From contig PWOK01000321.1 of assembly GCA_003557445.1 (NCBI GenBank), positions 1 through 5,835 of the forward strand: 5,835 bases of DNA, given 5' to 3'. Below, piece by piece: positions 5,509 to 5,835 of the stretch. The notes below the pieces were generated by a model that had not been told where the DNA came from, ran no database searches, and was given only the letters and a program-made list of their open reading frames with translations. Within the stretch, counting starts at the first letter, position 1; every line of letters starts with the position of its first letter. Both the position numbers and the translations under genes were made by a program. This DNA comes from Halanaerobiaceae bacterium. Its GTDB lineage: Bacteria; Bacillota_F; Halanaerobiia; Halanaerobiales; CSSED10-376.

Positions 5509-5835
5509 ATGAAAATAGGAATTCCCCAATCATTATTATATTATTATTACTATCCATTCTGGAAGATTTTTTTTCATAATTTAGGATTTGAAGTTGTATT
5601 ATCTGATAGAACAGGTCACAGTATTTTAAATAAAGGGGTTAAAAATGCTGTTTCAGAAATTTGTGTACCAATGAAAGTTTATGTAGGTCAGGTATTAAAC
5701 TTACTTGATAAAAATGTGGATATGATATATGTACCCCGTTTTGTACATATAAAAAAAGGAATTACTTTTTGTCCCAAATTTTTAGGGCTACCTGATATGA
5801 TAAAACATTCTTTAAATAATACTGAAGCTAAAATA
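5509..5835 (+). CDS. Acyl-CoA dehydratase activase-related protein, DUF2229 type (3' end missing)
   Basis: The first 109 codons are present and the gene runs off the right edge, with the frame open to the last base. The N-terminus MKIGIPQSLLYYYYYPFW, followed by LGFEVVLSD, then a Cys-containing SEICVPMKV (49-57), YVPRFV near 74-79 and TFCPKFLGLPD (86-96), is the pattern of DUF2229/COG3580-like proteins. These are related to the activators of 2-hydroxyacyl-CoA dehydratases (BadF/HgdC group) and are widespread in anaerobic Firmicutes. Cys52 and Cys88 occupy conserved positions and could bind a metal or Fe-S cluster, as is known in relatives; that role is inferred. The substrate is unknown for most members and cannot be read here. 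It diverges from the phosphate operon and may be the first gene of a longer operon beyond the window. Confidence 0.85.
   Translation, partial: MKIGIPQSLLYYYYYPFWKIFFHNLGFEVVLSDRTGHSILNKGVKNAVSEICVPMKVYVGQVLNLLDKNVDMIYVPRFVHIKKGITFCPKFLGLPDMIKHSLNNTEAKI

Overview
The window comes from a low-GC bacterium with strong Shine-Dalgarno sites (AGGAGG-type), frequent AGA and ATA codons and several acidic proteins. The best fit, from resemblance alone, is an anaerobic Clostridia-like or Halanaerobiales-like Firmicute. A GGDEF/HD-GYP protein, a DUF47-Pit phosphate pair and a DUF2229-type activase gene in one neighbourhood agree with this. The lineage is an inference; no rRNA gene or other phylogenetic marker is present.

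Layout from left to right. Positions 3-968 (+) hold the 3' part of a cyclic-di-GMP gene: a GGDEF domain whose N-terminal edge lies outside the window, followed by a complete HD-GYP domain. Both active sites look intact. Positions 1052-1927 (+) hold galU (UDP-glucose synthesis), with its own plausible promoter and a strong hairpin terminator that also serves the convergent gene at 1960-2877 (-). That gene encodes a secreted acidic protein resembling DUF6263-type proteins. A 195-bp AT-rich spacer separates it from a divergent gene, 3073-3756 (+), which encodes an unrecognised exported protein. An 18-bp perfect palindrome sits in that spacer over a consensus -10 element. Positions 3768-5348 (-) form a two-gene phosphate operon: a DUF47/PhoU-like regulator followed 3 bp later by a Pit-family phosphate transporter whose ribosome binding site lies inside the end of the DUF47 gene. 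Divergent from it, 5509-5835 (+) is the 5' part of a DUF2229-type, acyl-CoA-dehydratase-activase-related gene that runs off the right edge.

Functionally the window is mostly ordinary chromosome: second-messenger turnover, nucleotide-sugar supply, phosphate uptake and the start of an activase-family gene. I found no CRISPR array, mobile element, tRNA, rRNA or recognisable defence system, and no convincing new system. The least explained part is the divergent pair of exported proteins at 1960-3756 with its palindromic control region. Three promoters appear to share an extended -10 core (TGTTATAA). The phosphate operon has TTAACA-like hexamers upstream that could be a Pho-box-type site, though this is weak in such AT-rich DNA.
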